Assembly: GCA_900769385.1 (NCBI GenBank) | Contig: CAAGGO010000411.1 | Coordinates: forward strand, 1 to 6,498 | Direction: 5' to 3' | DNA length: 6,498 nucleotides | Origin: Rikenellaceae bacterium | Lineage (GTDB): Bacteria; Bacteroidota; Bacteroidia; Bacteroidales; UBA932 | Shown: positions 1 to 6,498 of the stretch, piece after piece | Layout: every line of letters starts with the position of its first letter | Position numbering within the stretch: position 1 is the stretch's first letter | Translations under genes and position numbers: made by a program | Notes under the pieces: model-generated | Database searches by the model: none | What the model was told of the DNA's origin: nothing | What the model saw: the letters and a program-made list of their open reading frames with translations, nothing else

Positions 1-10
1 ATTATTAAAA

Positions 11-17
11 GGGAAGG
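11..17 (+). promoter_or_regulatory. Possible ribosome binding site of the deoxynucleoside kinase gene
   Basis: A purine-rich stretch, GGGAAGG, follows an A-rich run and ends one base before the ATG at 19. It resembles a Shine-Dalgarno element but sits very close to the start codon. Bacteroidota use such sites little, and an A-rich leader is often enough. The promoter lies left of the window. Confidence 0.3.
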
Positions 18-18
18 T

Positions 19-624
19 ATGCATATAGCAATTGCAGGAAATATTGGAAGCGGCAAAACAACACTCACAAGATTGTTGGCGGAGCACTATGGCTGGACGC
101 CAAAATATGAGGATGTTGACGTTAACCCGTACCTTTCAGATTTCTACAATGATATGCAGCGCTGGTCATTCAACCTGCAGATATACTTCCTCAACAAAAG
201 GTTCCAGGATGTGGTTGAGATTCTCAACGCTGCAGAGAACGTAATCCAGGACCGCACAATCTATGAGGATGCAAGAATCTTTGCACCAAACCTGCACTCA
301 ATGGGTCTGATGAGCACAAGGGACTTTGAGAACTACAAATCGCTGTTTGACCTTATGATCTCCCTTGTAAAACCACCTGATCTGCTTATCTATCTCAGAT
401 CATCCATCCCAAATCTGGTACACCAGATACACAAAAGGGGAAGGGCATACGAATCAGGCATAAGGATAGATTACCTTGAGGGATTGAATGACAGATATGA
501 AGAGTGGATTCAGGGCTACAAAGACGGCAAAAAACTCATCATAAATGTAGATGACCTCAAATTTGAGGAGAACCCTGAGAACTTCCGGAAAGTAATTGAG
601 CTGATAGAAAAAGCAACTAAATAA
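19..624 (+). CDS. Deoxynucleoside kinase (dNK/dCK-dGK family)
   Basis: This 201-residue protein is a complete deoxynucleoside kinase, a cytoplasmic salvage enzyme that phosphorylates a deoxynucleoside at the 5' position with a nucleoside triphosphate as donor. Visible motifs in order are the P-loop GNIGSGKT at residues 7-14, the E31..NPYL region (31-39) where the family carries its catalytic acid, W49..F51..Q54 of the base-binding helix, the DRTIYED motif (78-84, DRS in most relatives) and an arginine-rich LID, RGRAYE (140-145). The length is normal for the bacterial family and the start codon places the P-loop at the usual distance from the N terminus. Substrate preference (dA, dG, dC or dT) cannot be read with confidence. 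It is alone on the plus strand, its stop codon abuts a large hairpin, and it converges with another nucleoside kinase gene. Confidence 0.93.
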   Translation: MHIAIAGNIGSGKTTLTRLLAEHYGWTPKYEDVDVNPYLSDFYNDMQRWSFNLQIYFLNKRFQDVVEILNAAENVIQDRTIYEDARIFAPNLHSMGLMSTRDFENYKSLFDLMISLVKPPDLLIYLRSSIPNLVHQIHKRGRAYESGIRIDYLEGLNDRYEEWIQGYKDGKKLIINVDDLKFEENPENFRKVIELIEKATK

Positions 625-666
625 GCCAAACGGGCACAAAATCTTGCGATTCTGTGCCCGTTTGGC
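625..666. terminator. Bidirectional hairpin terminator between convergent genes
   Basis: A perfect 14-bp inverted repeat (625-638 with 653-666) begins directly after the TAA of the deoxynucleoside kinase. After one A/C mismatch four further pairs (640-643 with 648-651) close a TTGC loop. The 3' flank on the plus strand is not U-rich. Read on the minus strand the hairpin is followed by TTATTTAGTTGCTTTTTC, a better terminator tail. It therefore probably ends the long minus-strand operon 78 nt after its last stop codon, and may also protect or end the plus-strand message. That it terminates is inferred; the repeat itself is seen directly. Confidence 0.8.
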
Positions 667-673
667 ATCCTGG

Positions 674-710
674 TGTTCCCCTGTTGCACGATAATGGCTG
701 TTGGGGAACA
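674..710. other. Second inverted repeat (stem-loop) in the convergent intergenic region
   Basis: TGTTCCCC at 674-681 pairs perfectly with GGGGAACA at 703-710 around a 21-nt loop. The stem can be lengthened by GGCAT (664-668) with ATGCC (712-716) across a 5/1 internal loop, which would borrow three bases from the 3' arm of the neighbouring terminator. There is no U-tract on either side. It lies in the 3' untranslated part of the minus-strand operon, so it may be an RNA-stabilising or auxiliary termination structure, but chance pairing in a GC-rich stretch is possible. Confidence 0.4.
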
Positions 711-743
711 AATGCCCCCTGTAGTGTGCCCCAGTGGGAGTAT

Positions 744-2453
744 CTAGTAATCCAGTGTACTTCCACCTATGAATTCCCTCATTATGGAGGTTGGCGGTAC
801 GGCTGCGTGTTCTGCCGGGTTCATCTCCACTATGTATGAGAGGAATTTCAGCAGTCTGAGGCTTTCCGCGTATGCCGGAGATGTTGGATGTATACGGCGC
901 AAAAGCGGTTCTGCGTAGTGCTTGAGCAACGGAAGCTCATAGATGAGCGACGAGTTGAACATTGCATCCGCGTATTCCTGGTACGGGAATATGTTCTTGT
1001 ACTCGCCTCCGTGTACGCTTGCCCAGCGGAGGATTGTCTGCTCTGCGCTTGTTCCCCTGAAGTTGTTGTCCCTCACCATTCTCCTTAGCATACGGTTGTC
1101 TGTTGTGGAAACGGAGTTGTTTTCATCAATTGAAAGTGATGTAAGGGCAGAGGCGTATATCCTGAACTTGCGCCTGCTCTCAATTGATGAGGTAAGTGCA
1201 GGATTGAGTGCGTGGATTCCCTCCATAATGAGAATATCATTTGGCCCCATTTTAAGTTTGTTTCCCTTGTACTCCTTCTTGCCCTCTGCAAAGTTGAATG
1301 TAGGGATCTCCACCTCCTCTCCATTGAAAAGCTGGTTGAGCTGGGTATTGAGCAAATCAAGGTCCATTGCACCAAGACACTCAAAGTCATAGTTCCCGTT
1401 CTCATCCTTGGGTGTCTGTTCCCTGTCTACAAAGTAATTGTCCATAGCCAGAACCACAGGATTTAATCCCAACACTTTAAGCTGCAGTGCTATGCGCATT
1501 GATGTGGTGGTTTTTCCGCTGCTTGAAGGGCCAGCCAGCAGAACAAGCTTGACATCATCCTTGCGGCTGTAGATCTGGTCTGCTATGGCTGCATACTTGC
1601 GCTCGTGCAGAGCCTCTGCAATTTGTATGAGCTGTTTGCCGTAGCCTGCTGTAATTGCCGCATTTACTGTTGCAATATCCTTAACCCCCAAAATGCTGCA
1701 CCAGTTGGAATTCTCCTTAAATACATTAAAGAGCCTCTCCTGATATTTTACTGTCTGCACTCCGTAAGGAGGTAGCACTGAAGGGAACTGTACACAGAAT
1801 CCTCTGTTGTATTTGATAAGGTTGAACTTCTTTATCTTTCCGGTAGAGTGGAGCATAGGTCCATAAAAAGTGTCTGCGTAATCTCCAATGAAATATACGG
1901 AAACAAAGAAGTGTCCAAGATCCTTTATAAGACGGGCCTTGTCAAACTGTCTGTTGGCAGTAAAAAGCTGCACTGCCTCACTGTTGCTCAGTTTTTTCTT
2001 TACAATGGGAATGTCCTCCGCCACAATCTCCTGCATTCTCACCTTTATCCTTGCAACCTCCTCCTCGGTAAGCTCCATTGCACTCTCCATCTTTATCTTC
2101 AAAGATTCATAGTGATTGCTGCCGCTTGGGGCATCCACAATCTCTCCGTATCCTCCGTTTGGAAGGGTATAGTCAAGAATAAGGAGTTTGTTGGGGTACA
2201 AGTCCTTGATGGCTTTCTGAAGCAGGAAATAGATTGAACGCTTGTAGCATCTGCGGCCGTCGGGATGGGAATAATCCAAAAACTCCACAGAGTGGGCCAT
2301 ATATAGGGGATAACTCAACTCCTTAAGCTGGTTGTCCACATAAGCTGCAAGGGCATCACACCCCGCCATCTGCATAACGGTTGCCAAATCTGTTCCAGGC
2401 TCCACCTGGTAGTACTCTCCTGTGTTTTTGCACCAGATTCTGATATTCTCCAT
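744..2453 (-). CDS. TGS-domain nucleoside kinase (uridine kinase-like) with ThrRS-like N-terminal region
   Basis: This 569-residue cytoplasmic protein joins two modules. Residues 1-60 resemble a TGS domain and about 60-250 resemble the second additional (editing) domain of threonyl-tRNA synthetase, with the similar run FLLQKAIKDLYP (76-87) and FYGPMLHSTGKI (196-207). The editing HxxxH and CGGTH residues are not intact, so deacylation is unlikely. Residues about 300-520 form a P-loop uridine kinase/phosphoribulokinase domain: Walker A GPSSSGKTT (308-316), the substrate-side MDNYF (337-341), MEGIHAL (410-416) and RMLRRMVRDNNFRG (454-467). The C terminus ends in REFIGGSTLDY, which I recall as typical of this family in Bacteroidota, so the gene is complete. 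The likely reaction is ATP- or GTP-dependent phosphorylation of a ribonucleoside; uridine or cytidine is plausible but not proven for this fused subfamily. It is the last gene of the minus-strand unit, 18 nt after the EnvC-like gene. Confidence 0.9.
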   Translation of the reverse strand: MENIRIWCKNTGEYYQVEPGTDLATVMQMAGCDALAAYVDNQLKELSYPLYMAHSVEFLDYSHPDGRRCYKRSIYFLLQKAIKDLYPNKLLILDYTLPNGGYGEIVDAPSGSNHYESLKIKMESAMELTEEEVARIKVRMQEIVAEDIPIVKKKLSNSEAVQLFTANRQFDKARLIKDLGHFFVSVYFIGDYADTFYGPMLHSTGKIKKFNLIKYNRGFCVQFPSVLPPYGVQTVKYQERLFNVFKENSNWCSILGVKDIATVNAAITAGYGKQLIQIAEALHERKYAAIADQIYSRKDDVKLVLLAGPSSSGKTTTSMRIALQLKVLGLNPVVLAMDNYFVDREQTPKDENGNYDFECLGAMDLDLLNTQLNQLFNGEEVEIPTFNFAEGKKEYKGNKLKMGPNDILIMEGIHALNPALTSSIESRRKFRIYASALTSLSIDENNSVSTTDNRMLRRMVRDNNFRGTSAEQTILRWASVHGGEYKNIFPYQEYADAMFNSSLIYELPLLKHYAEPLLRRIHPTSPAYAESLRLLKFLSYIVEMNPAEHAAVPPTSIMREFIGGSTLDY

Positions 2454-2471
2454 AATTCCTGTTTTTTTAAG

Positions 2472-3755
2472 TTATTTCTTCAGCCACAATTCCGGATTCT
2501 GCTTGTTTGTACCGTTCCAAAGCTCAAAATGCAATGTTGCGGTACTTCCTCCGCTCTCCAGATTTCCTATAGCCTCTCCAGTTGAAACCTTGTCCCCAAC
2601 TTTAACCCCCACCTTAGACAGTTTGCAGTAGAAAGTGAAATATTGTCCGTGCTGCACCAATACACACTGGTTATAACCCGGAATGGCAATAACCTGTTTA
2701 ACCACTCCGTCAAATACAGCCCTGACGCTACTGCCCGGCTTGGTGGAAATATTTATTCCGTTGTTGAACGGCAGTTTCACATTTTTGAGTGTAGGGTGAG
2801 GGTGAACTCCAAACTGTTCCACAATCACACCCTGAGCCACAGGAAACGGCAGTTTACCTTTATTCAAGGCAAAGCTTCCCGACAGTCTTGTGTTTGCAGC
2901 ATACTCCTCAAACTCCAGCCTTCCAATATCCTTTTGCTGTTGGGCCTGGCTTTTGTCCGTATTCTGCTGTTGTTTTTTCTGCGCCATTCTGGCAAGCTGC
3001 TCCTGCCTGCGGATTTCCGCCGCAATCATCCTCTCCACCTCTTTTGCAAGGCGGTTTGCCTCCTGCCTCTTTTTTGTAAGCTGGCTCCGGTACTGGCTCT
3101 GTTTCTTGTCCAATGACTTTGCAAAAGCACGCTGTTGCCTCTCCTCTGCAGCAAGCTTGTCGTATTCCTTCTTCCTGGCTTGCTGTCGGGCTACATTGGC
3201 AGCCTTCATCTTCTCCAGTTTGGCAAGCTCCACTGAACGCTCCTCCTTAAGCACCCTTATCTTTTCTGCCTGTGAATTTATGGTTTTGGAGTAGTTTTTA
3301 AGATAGCTCCATCTGCGGTATCCCTGGTCAAAGTTCTCACTGGCCAGAATATACATGAACCACAGCTTGGTATCCCTATGCTTGTAGGCATTGTAAACCA
3401 TATTCCTGTAATAGTGTTCAAGGGTATCAAGCCTTTTTCCAAGAACCGTTATATTCCTTTGCACTTGTGCTATCTCCCTGGTCTGGGACTTTATCTCCGC
3501 ATCCAGCTCTGCAAGGAGCTTCTTGCGGTTTGAAACCTTCCTCTGTACCAGCACAAGTTCATCAAGAGTGTTCTTCTTTTTCTTCTGGGTAGCCAGAATC
3601 TGGTTGTCAAGGTAGCTGATATCCGCCTCAAGCTTCTTGATTTTCTCTTTCTGATTCTCTATCTCCCTGGTTTGGGCATACAAATCACCGCCGGCAAGGA
3701 ATATTGTCAGCAACAGAGTGTTCAGAAGTATTATAAAGCGGCTTTTTATTCTCAT
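2472..3755 (-). CDS. EnvC-like murein hydrolase activator (coiled coil plus degenerate LytM/M23 domain)
   Basis: The 427-residue product starts with a signal peptide (hydrophobic 7-21, likely cleavage LYA|Q after residue 27), so it is exported to the periplasm. Residues about 28-125 and 155-285 are long charged coiled coils rich in K, E, Q and R, separated by a YRNMVYNAYKHRD..LWFMYILAS segment (116-139) typical of EnvC-like proteins. Residues about 300-427 are a LytM (peptidase M23) fold. The zinc-site residues are lost: the HxGxD motif is NNGIN (331-335), the YxHL motif is YCKL (376-379) and HxH is TLH (407-409), leaving only H409. As in EnvC and NlpD, this points to an activator of a cell-wall amidase during division, not a hydrolase. 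The FtsEX partner and amidase are not in the window. Its ATG overlaps the stop of the upstream TPR gene by four bases. Confidence 0.9.
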   Translation of the reverse strand: MRIKSRFIILLNTLLLTIFLAGGDLYAQTREIENQKEKIKKLEADISYLDNQILATQKKKKNTLDELVLVQRKVSNRKKLLAELDAEIKSQTREIAQVQRNITVLGKRLDTLEHYYRNMVYNAYKHRDTKLWFMYILASENFDQGYRRWSYLKNYSKTINSQAEKIRVLKEERSVELAKLEKMKAANVARQQARKKEYDKLAAEERQQRAFAKSLDKKQSQYRSQLTKKRQEANRLAKEVERMIAAEIRRQEQLARMAQKKQQQNTDKSQAQQQKDIGRLEFEEYAANTRLSGSFALNKGKLPFPVAQGVIVEQFGVHPHPTLKNVKLPFNNGINISTKPGSSVRAVFDGVVKQVIAIPGYNQCVLVQHGQYFTFYCKLSKVGVKVGDKVSTGEAIGNLESGGSTATLHFELWNGTNKQNPELWLKK

Positions 3756-5458
3756 TTCTTCAGCTGAGCCTTGCGCTCCTTAATCTTTTCCTCAATTCCC
3801 AAAGTGGAGTCAAGCTGCTTGGCCTGGTTCCAGTAGATGAATGCAAGGTCGTGCTCGCCCAATTTGAAGAGCACCTCTGCGTAGTGGTCCAATATGGCGG
3901 CACTCTCTGTGCCTCCATAAAGCATTGCGTGCTTGAACTGGGCCTTGGCCTCCAAAGGTTTGTCCATAAGGAAGAGTATCCAGCCAAAGGTATCAAGGTA
4001 GGTTGGATTGTCAGGCTCGCTCTCTATGGTCTTGCGGCTCATCTGGTATGCAAGCTTCAGGTTCTTGCCTTCCAGAGAGAGATAGTATGCGTAGTTGTTC
4101 AACACTCCGTTCTCATCCGGCTTTACCTTAAGGGCCTTCTTGTAATATGCGTATGCGCTCTTACTGTCCTTTTTCTCATAGTGCAGGTCTCCAAGGACAG
4201 AGTAGGAGGTTACAAGGAGGTTGGTATCCTTCTTGGCAAGTGCAATCTTCTCCATCTCCTTGTATGACTCAATTGCCTTGTCGGTCTTTTTCTGCTGGAA
4301 ACGGGATATTCCCCTCAATTGAGTAAGGTCTGCATCTCCGGGGTATTTTACAAGTGCCTCAGTGGTGGCCTTTTCAAGATTCTCCCACTCCTCCAGCTGG
4401 TAAATTGCCACAACGTACTGGAACATTGAGCTGTATTTGTCGGGATAAAGATCATAGTTCTTCTTAAGGATCCTCTTGCATCTTTCATTGTCTCCCCCTT
4501 GCCCCCAGTAGGCTGCAAGGAAAATGTTGGAGGTGGTGTCTGCAGGGTGTGTCTCCTCTATTCCAAGCATAATGGAATCTATCTGCGCGCGGAACCTCTG
4601 TAAAAAGTTCGGAACCTGGAATACCTGCTTCAGATATTCAGTTTTCATTGCAGGATCCACCCCTTTGCTTGCAAAGAACGGTTTTATCTCCTTAAAGTAG
4701 TTTGCAAAATCTCCCTTCAGCCTGTACACCTCAGCTTTACCGTACATTGCAGGGGCATACTGAGGATCTCCTTTAAGTGCCTTGTTGTAATAGTTCAGCG
4801 CAAGGGAATCCTTGTAGCGTTCAGCATACATATCTGCAATGACGCACTCAATACGTGGGCTCTGGAATTCCTTGTCAAAATCTATAAGGTAGTTGAGTCC
4901 CCCTTCCCAGTTCTGCTCCATACGGTAAATGTTGAATGAGGTCATTGCCACAGCCTCACTCTTTCCCTGGGCTGCCTCAATCTTGGCCAGCATCTTGCGG
5001 GCGTTGTCTGTCTCCTGCGCACTTAGATACAGGTTTATAAGGCTGTAGTATACGGCAGATTTTTTTGGATAAAGAGCCAGCAGCTCCTCATAAACCTTTA
5101 TAGCCTCCTTAACCTTCCTGTTCTTTATGTAAATCTGGCCCAGCATATCCCTGTACCAGAAATTTGAGGAATCCAAGCCGATTCCCTTTTTCAGGTAAAG
5201 TTCTCCGGATACTATATCATCTGTCTTTATGGAGATGTTTGCCAGGTAGTAGCAGGCAGCATCATTGTTGGAGTCAATGGCCAGCAGAAGCTGCAGGTGC
5301 TCCTTGGCTTTCTGCAGGTTGCCGGAATTGTACTCTTTCATTGCATTCAGAAACAGCGCCGTTGTGGTGCTGTCTGTAATTGTGGTCTTCCCTTGCTGTG
5401 CCATTGCCGGAACGGATATCAGCAGCAGAAGGGCCAATATAATTTGTCTGAATCTCAT
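3752..5458 (-). CDS. Exported tetratricopeptide repeat protein
   Basis: Starting at the ATG at 5458 the protein has 568 residues; an in-frame TTG at 5464 would add two. The ATG is preferred because TTG starts are rare and the signal peptide is complete without them. The N terminus MRFRQIILALLLLISVPAMA|QQ is a signal peptide with an AMA cleavage site and no lipobox cysteine, so the mature protein is probably periplasmic. The remainder is a helical TPR array. Clear units lie near residues 33-66, 67-101, 102-135, 205-235, 382-412, 419-450, 453-486, 487-518 and 521-553 (numbered from the TTG), with typical pairs such as YSVLGDLHYEKKD..AYAYYKKALKVKP. The middle (about 260-360) is more diverged. 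There is no enzymatic domain, so it is likely a scaffold. It lies 6 nt after tsaE and is overlapped by the EnvC-like gene, so a joint envelope role is plausible; the precise function is unknown. Confidence 0.88.
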   Translation of the reverse strand: MRFRQIILALLLLISVPAMAQQGKTTITDSTTTALFLNAMKEYNSGNLQKAKEHLQLLLAIDSNNDAACYYLANISIKTDDIVSGELYLKKGIGLDSSNFWYRDMLGQIYIKNRKVKEAIKVYEELLALYPKKSAVYYSLINLYLSAQETDNARKMLAKIEAAQGKSEAVAMTSFNIYRMEQNWEGGLNYLIDFDKEFQSPRIECVIADMYAERYKDSLALNYYNKALKGDPQYAPAMYGKAEVYRLKGDFANYFKEIKPFFASKGVDPAMKTEYLKQVFQVPNFLQRFRAQIDSIMLGIEETHPADTTSNIFLAAYWGQGGDNERCKRILKKNYDLYPDKYSSMFQYVVAIYQLEEWENLEKATTEALVKYPGDADLTQLRGISRFQQKKTDKAIESYKEMEKIALAKKDTNLLVTSYSVLGDLHYEKKDSKSAYAYYKKALKVKPDENGVLNNYAYYLSLEGKNLKLAYQMSRKTIESEPDNPTYLDTFGWILFLMDKPLEAKAQFKHAMLYGGTESAAILDHYAEVLFKLGEHDLAFIYWNQAKQLDSTLGIEEKIKERKAQLKK

Positions 5459-5464
5459 TCTCAA

Positions 5465-5917
5465 TTAATCCAATTGTGGTTGGTTGTCATCAATCTCTAT
5501 GGTTCTGTTGCCCTCCTCGTCCACGTATACAAATACCTGGAAACAGTCATCGGGAAGAATCTCCTTAATTTTTTCCGGCCACTCAATAAGGCACAGGCCA
5601 TCTCCGCTGAAATATTCGTCTATTCCAATGTCGTAGGCTTCAGTAATTTTGTTTATCCTGTAAAAGTCAAAGTGGTATACAGGGAACCCCTTGGCTGCCC
5701 TGTACTCGTTTACAATGGTAAAAGTTGGGCTGTTTACGGCGTCGGCTACCCCAAGTTCCCGGCAGATTGCCTTGATGAAGGTGGTTTTGCCTGCTCCCAT
5801 CTGTCCGAAAAATGCAAAAATGTTGCTTTGCAGATCTGATGAGGAGATGTACTGCACAAACTCCTGTGCAGCAGCTCCTATCTCCTCCAAACTCGTTATG
5901 TTTATTATTTTTGACAT
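5465..5917 (-). CDS. tsaE: tRNA threonylcarbamoyladenosine biosynthesis ATPase TsaE
   Basis: The 150-residue protein is TsaE (formerly YjeE), the small P-loop ATPase that works with TsaD and TsaB to make t6A at position 37 of ANN-decoding tRNAs in the cytoplasm. The Walker A motif GQMGAGKTT lies at residues 38-46, the family motif SPTFTIVNEY at 63-72, HFDFYR at 82-87 and LIEWPEK at 110-116. All are hallmark TsaE features, and the length is normal for the family. The start ATG follows the stop codon of the YifB/ComM gene by a single base (TGA-T-ATG), which suggests translational coupling. TsaD, TsaB and TsaC are not in the window. Confidence 0.96.
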   Translation of the reverse strand: MSKIINITSLEEIGAAAQEFVQYISSSDLQSNIFAFFGQMGAGKTTFIKAICRELGVADAVNSPTFTIVNEYRAAKGFPVYHFDFYRINKITEAYDIGIDEYFSGDGLCLIEWPEKIKEILPDDCFQVFVYVDEEGNRTIEIDDNQPQLD

Positions 5918-5918
5918 A

Positions 5919-6498
5919 TCAAATTCCGTTAATGTTCAATCTGAATTGTACAGCTTTTGAAATATGTTTCAAAGATATAAAATCCTCTCCATCCAAATCG
6001 GCTATTGTGCGTGATATTTTGAGAATTCTGCTGTATCCGCGGGCCGAAATTCCCAATTTTGTTATCACCGTTTTAAGGAATTTCTGCTCTTTTTCCCCAA
6101 TCCGGCAATAGAGTGCAAGTTTTCCCGCCGGTATCTGGGCGTTGGTGAAGAATTTCTCCCCCTCAAACCTCCTGAGCTGTATCTCCCTTGCCCTTTTTAC
6201 CCTTTGGGCAATTGTACTGCTGGATTCCTCTTCCGTACCCCCAAGTCCCACTATATCTGCAGCCGGCACGGCAACCAGATTCAGCTGTATGTCTATACGG
6301 TCCATCAATGGTCCCGACAGTTTGGCTCCGTATTTCATAATGGCACTTGTGCTGCAGGTGCATTGCCTGTTGGGGTCATTCAGGTAACCGCACGGGCAGG
6401 GGTTCATTGCCGCCACCAGCATAATGTTACTTGGGTATGTCTGTGTGTAGCTGACACGGCTGATGGTCACCACATTGTCCTCCAGCGGTGCCCTTAAA
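5919..6498 (-). CDS. YifB/ComM-family AAA+ protein (Mg chelatase-like), partial: C-terminal part
   Basis: The reading frame stays open to the right edge, so the true start lies outside. The 193 codons seen correspond to the last third or so of a protein that is usually about 500 residues. The frame begins LRAPLEDNVVTISR and continues through the YTQTYPSN.MLVAAMNPCPCGY segment, the NPCPCGY..CTCS four-cysteine knot characteristic of the family, the LSGPLMDRIDIQ motif with its conserved arginines, and a helical Mg-chelatase C-terminal domain with the GISARGYSRILKISRTIADLDG signature. ComM is a hexameric helicase that promotes branch migration during natural transformation; many YifB proteins are uncharacterised, so that role is only transferred by family. 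A GTG at 6473 is inside the domain and is not the start. It is the first visible gene of the minus-strand unit. Confidence 0.95.
   Translation of the reverse strand, partial: LRAPLEDNVVTISRVSYTQTYPSNIMLVAAMNPCPCGYLNDPNRQCTCSTSAIMKYGAKLSGPLMDRIDIQLNLVAVPAADIVGLGGTEEESSSTIAQRVKRAREIQLRRFEGEKFFTNAQIPAGKLALYCRIGEKEQKFLKTVITKLGISARGYSRILKISRTIADLDGEDFISLKHISKAVQFRLNINGI

Larger units (their letters stand above)
744..6498 (-). other. Probable five-gene operon: yifB/comM-like, tsaE, TPR, envC-like, TGS nucleoside kinase
   Basis: All five genes run on the minus strand with junctions of 1 nt, 6 nt, a 4-nt overlap and 18 nt, and no terminator-like repeat was seen between them. The only sizeable intergenic DNA is after the last gene, where the hairpin at 625-666 can end transcription. 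The promoter is outside the window. Co-transcription is an inference from spacing; an internal promoter within a coding region cannot be excluded. Confidence 0.7.

Noticed and set aside
454..711. 85-codon minus-strand open frame covering the terminator region
   Set aside because: It is antisense to the conserved C-terminal part of the deoxynucleoside kinase, runs through the terminator hairpin and matches nothing recognisable.
654..839. 61-codon plus-strand open frame in the intergenic region
   Set aside because: It starts inside the terminator stem and overlaps the conserved C terminus of the TGS kinase on the other strand.
1848..2237. 129-codon plus-strand open frame
   Set aside because: It is entirely antisense to the TGS-kinase N-terminal region; no family motif and no start context.
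2472..2900. Active M23 metallopeptidase
   Set aside because: The zinc-ligand positions are Asn, Asn, Lys and Thr, with only the last His kept; catalysis is not supported.
2643..3116. 157-codon plus-strand open frame
   Set aside because: It is antisense to the EnvC-like gene; its Leu/Phe/Cys-rich composition is the mirror of Lys/Glu/Gln-rich coiled-coil codons, not a membrane protein.
5297..5839. 180-codon plus-strand open frame
   Set aside because: It lies antisense across the tsaE/TPR junction, where both minus-strand frames have strong family motifs, and its translation shows no recognisable domain.
5911..5950. TTGACA-like sequence on the plus strand suggesting a promoter
   Set aside because: It coincides with the tsaE start codon on the other strand, no plus-strand gene follows, and Bacteroidota promoters do not use the E. 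coli consensus.
6471..6473. GTG as start codon of the YifB/ComM-like gene
   Set aside because: The frame continues upstream to the window edge with family-conserved residues (LRAPLEDN), so the gene is cut off by the window, not started here.

Overview
The window looks like a chromosomal housekeeping segment from a member of the Bacteroidota, most likely the order Bacteroidales. This rests on the protein families and their order: a TGS/ThrRS-like uridine kinase ending in REFIGGS, a TPR lipoprotein-less exported protein next to an EnvC-like protein, and a YifB/ComM-TsaE pair. Signal peptides have Gln at +1, and Shine-Dalgarno sites are weak or absent. I cannot name the genus. There is no sign of mobile elements, phage genes, CRISPR arrays, tRNA or rRNA.

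Layout. Positions 19-624 (+) encode a deoxynucleoside kinase. A strong inverted repeat (625-666) follows its stop codon directly, and a second, weaker hairpin (674-710) lies beyond it. From 744 to the right edge everything is on the minus strand. In transcription order the genes are: a YifB/ComM-family AAA+ protein (5919-6498, its N-terminal part lies outside the window), TsaE (5465-5917), an exported TPR protein (3752-5458), an exported coiled-coil protein with a degenerate LytM domain of EnvC type (2472-3755), and a TGS-domain nucleoside kinase (744-2453). Junctions are 1 nt, 6 nt, a 4-nt overlap (ATGA) and 18 nt, so these five genes are very probably one transcription unit. It converges on the deoxynucleoside kinase, with the inverted repeat as a shared terminator.

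Functions. The unit mixes tRNA modification (TsaE, t6A synthesis), DNA-uptake/recombination-type AAA+ activity (YifB/ComM), envelope biogenesis (TPR plus EnvC-like, translationally coupled) and nucleoside salvage (the TGS kinase). The facing gene is also a nucleoside kinase, so two unrelated salvage kinases meet tail to tail. I found no convincing new system. The points most worth a second look are the fully degenerate LytM active site, the ThrRS-editing-like module that has lost its catalytic residues but is retained on a kinase, the direct TPR-EnvC coupling, and the structured intergenic 3' region.
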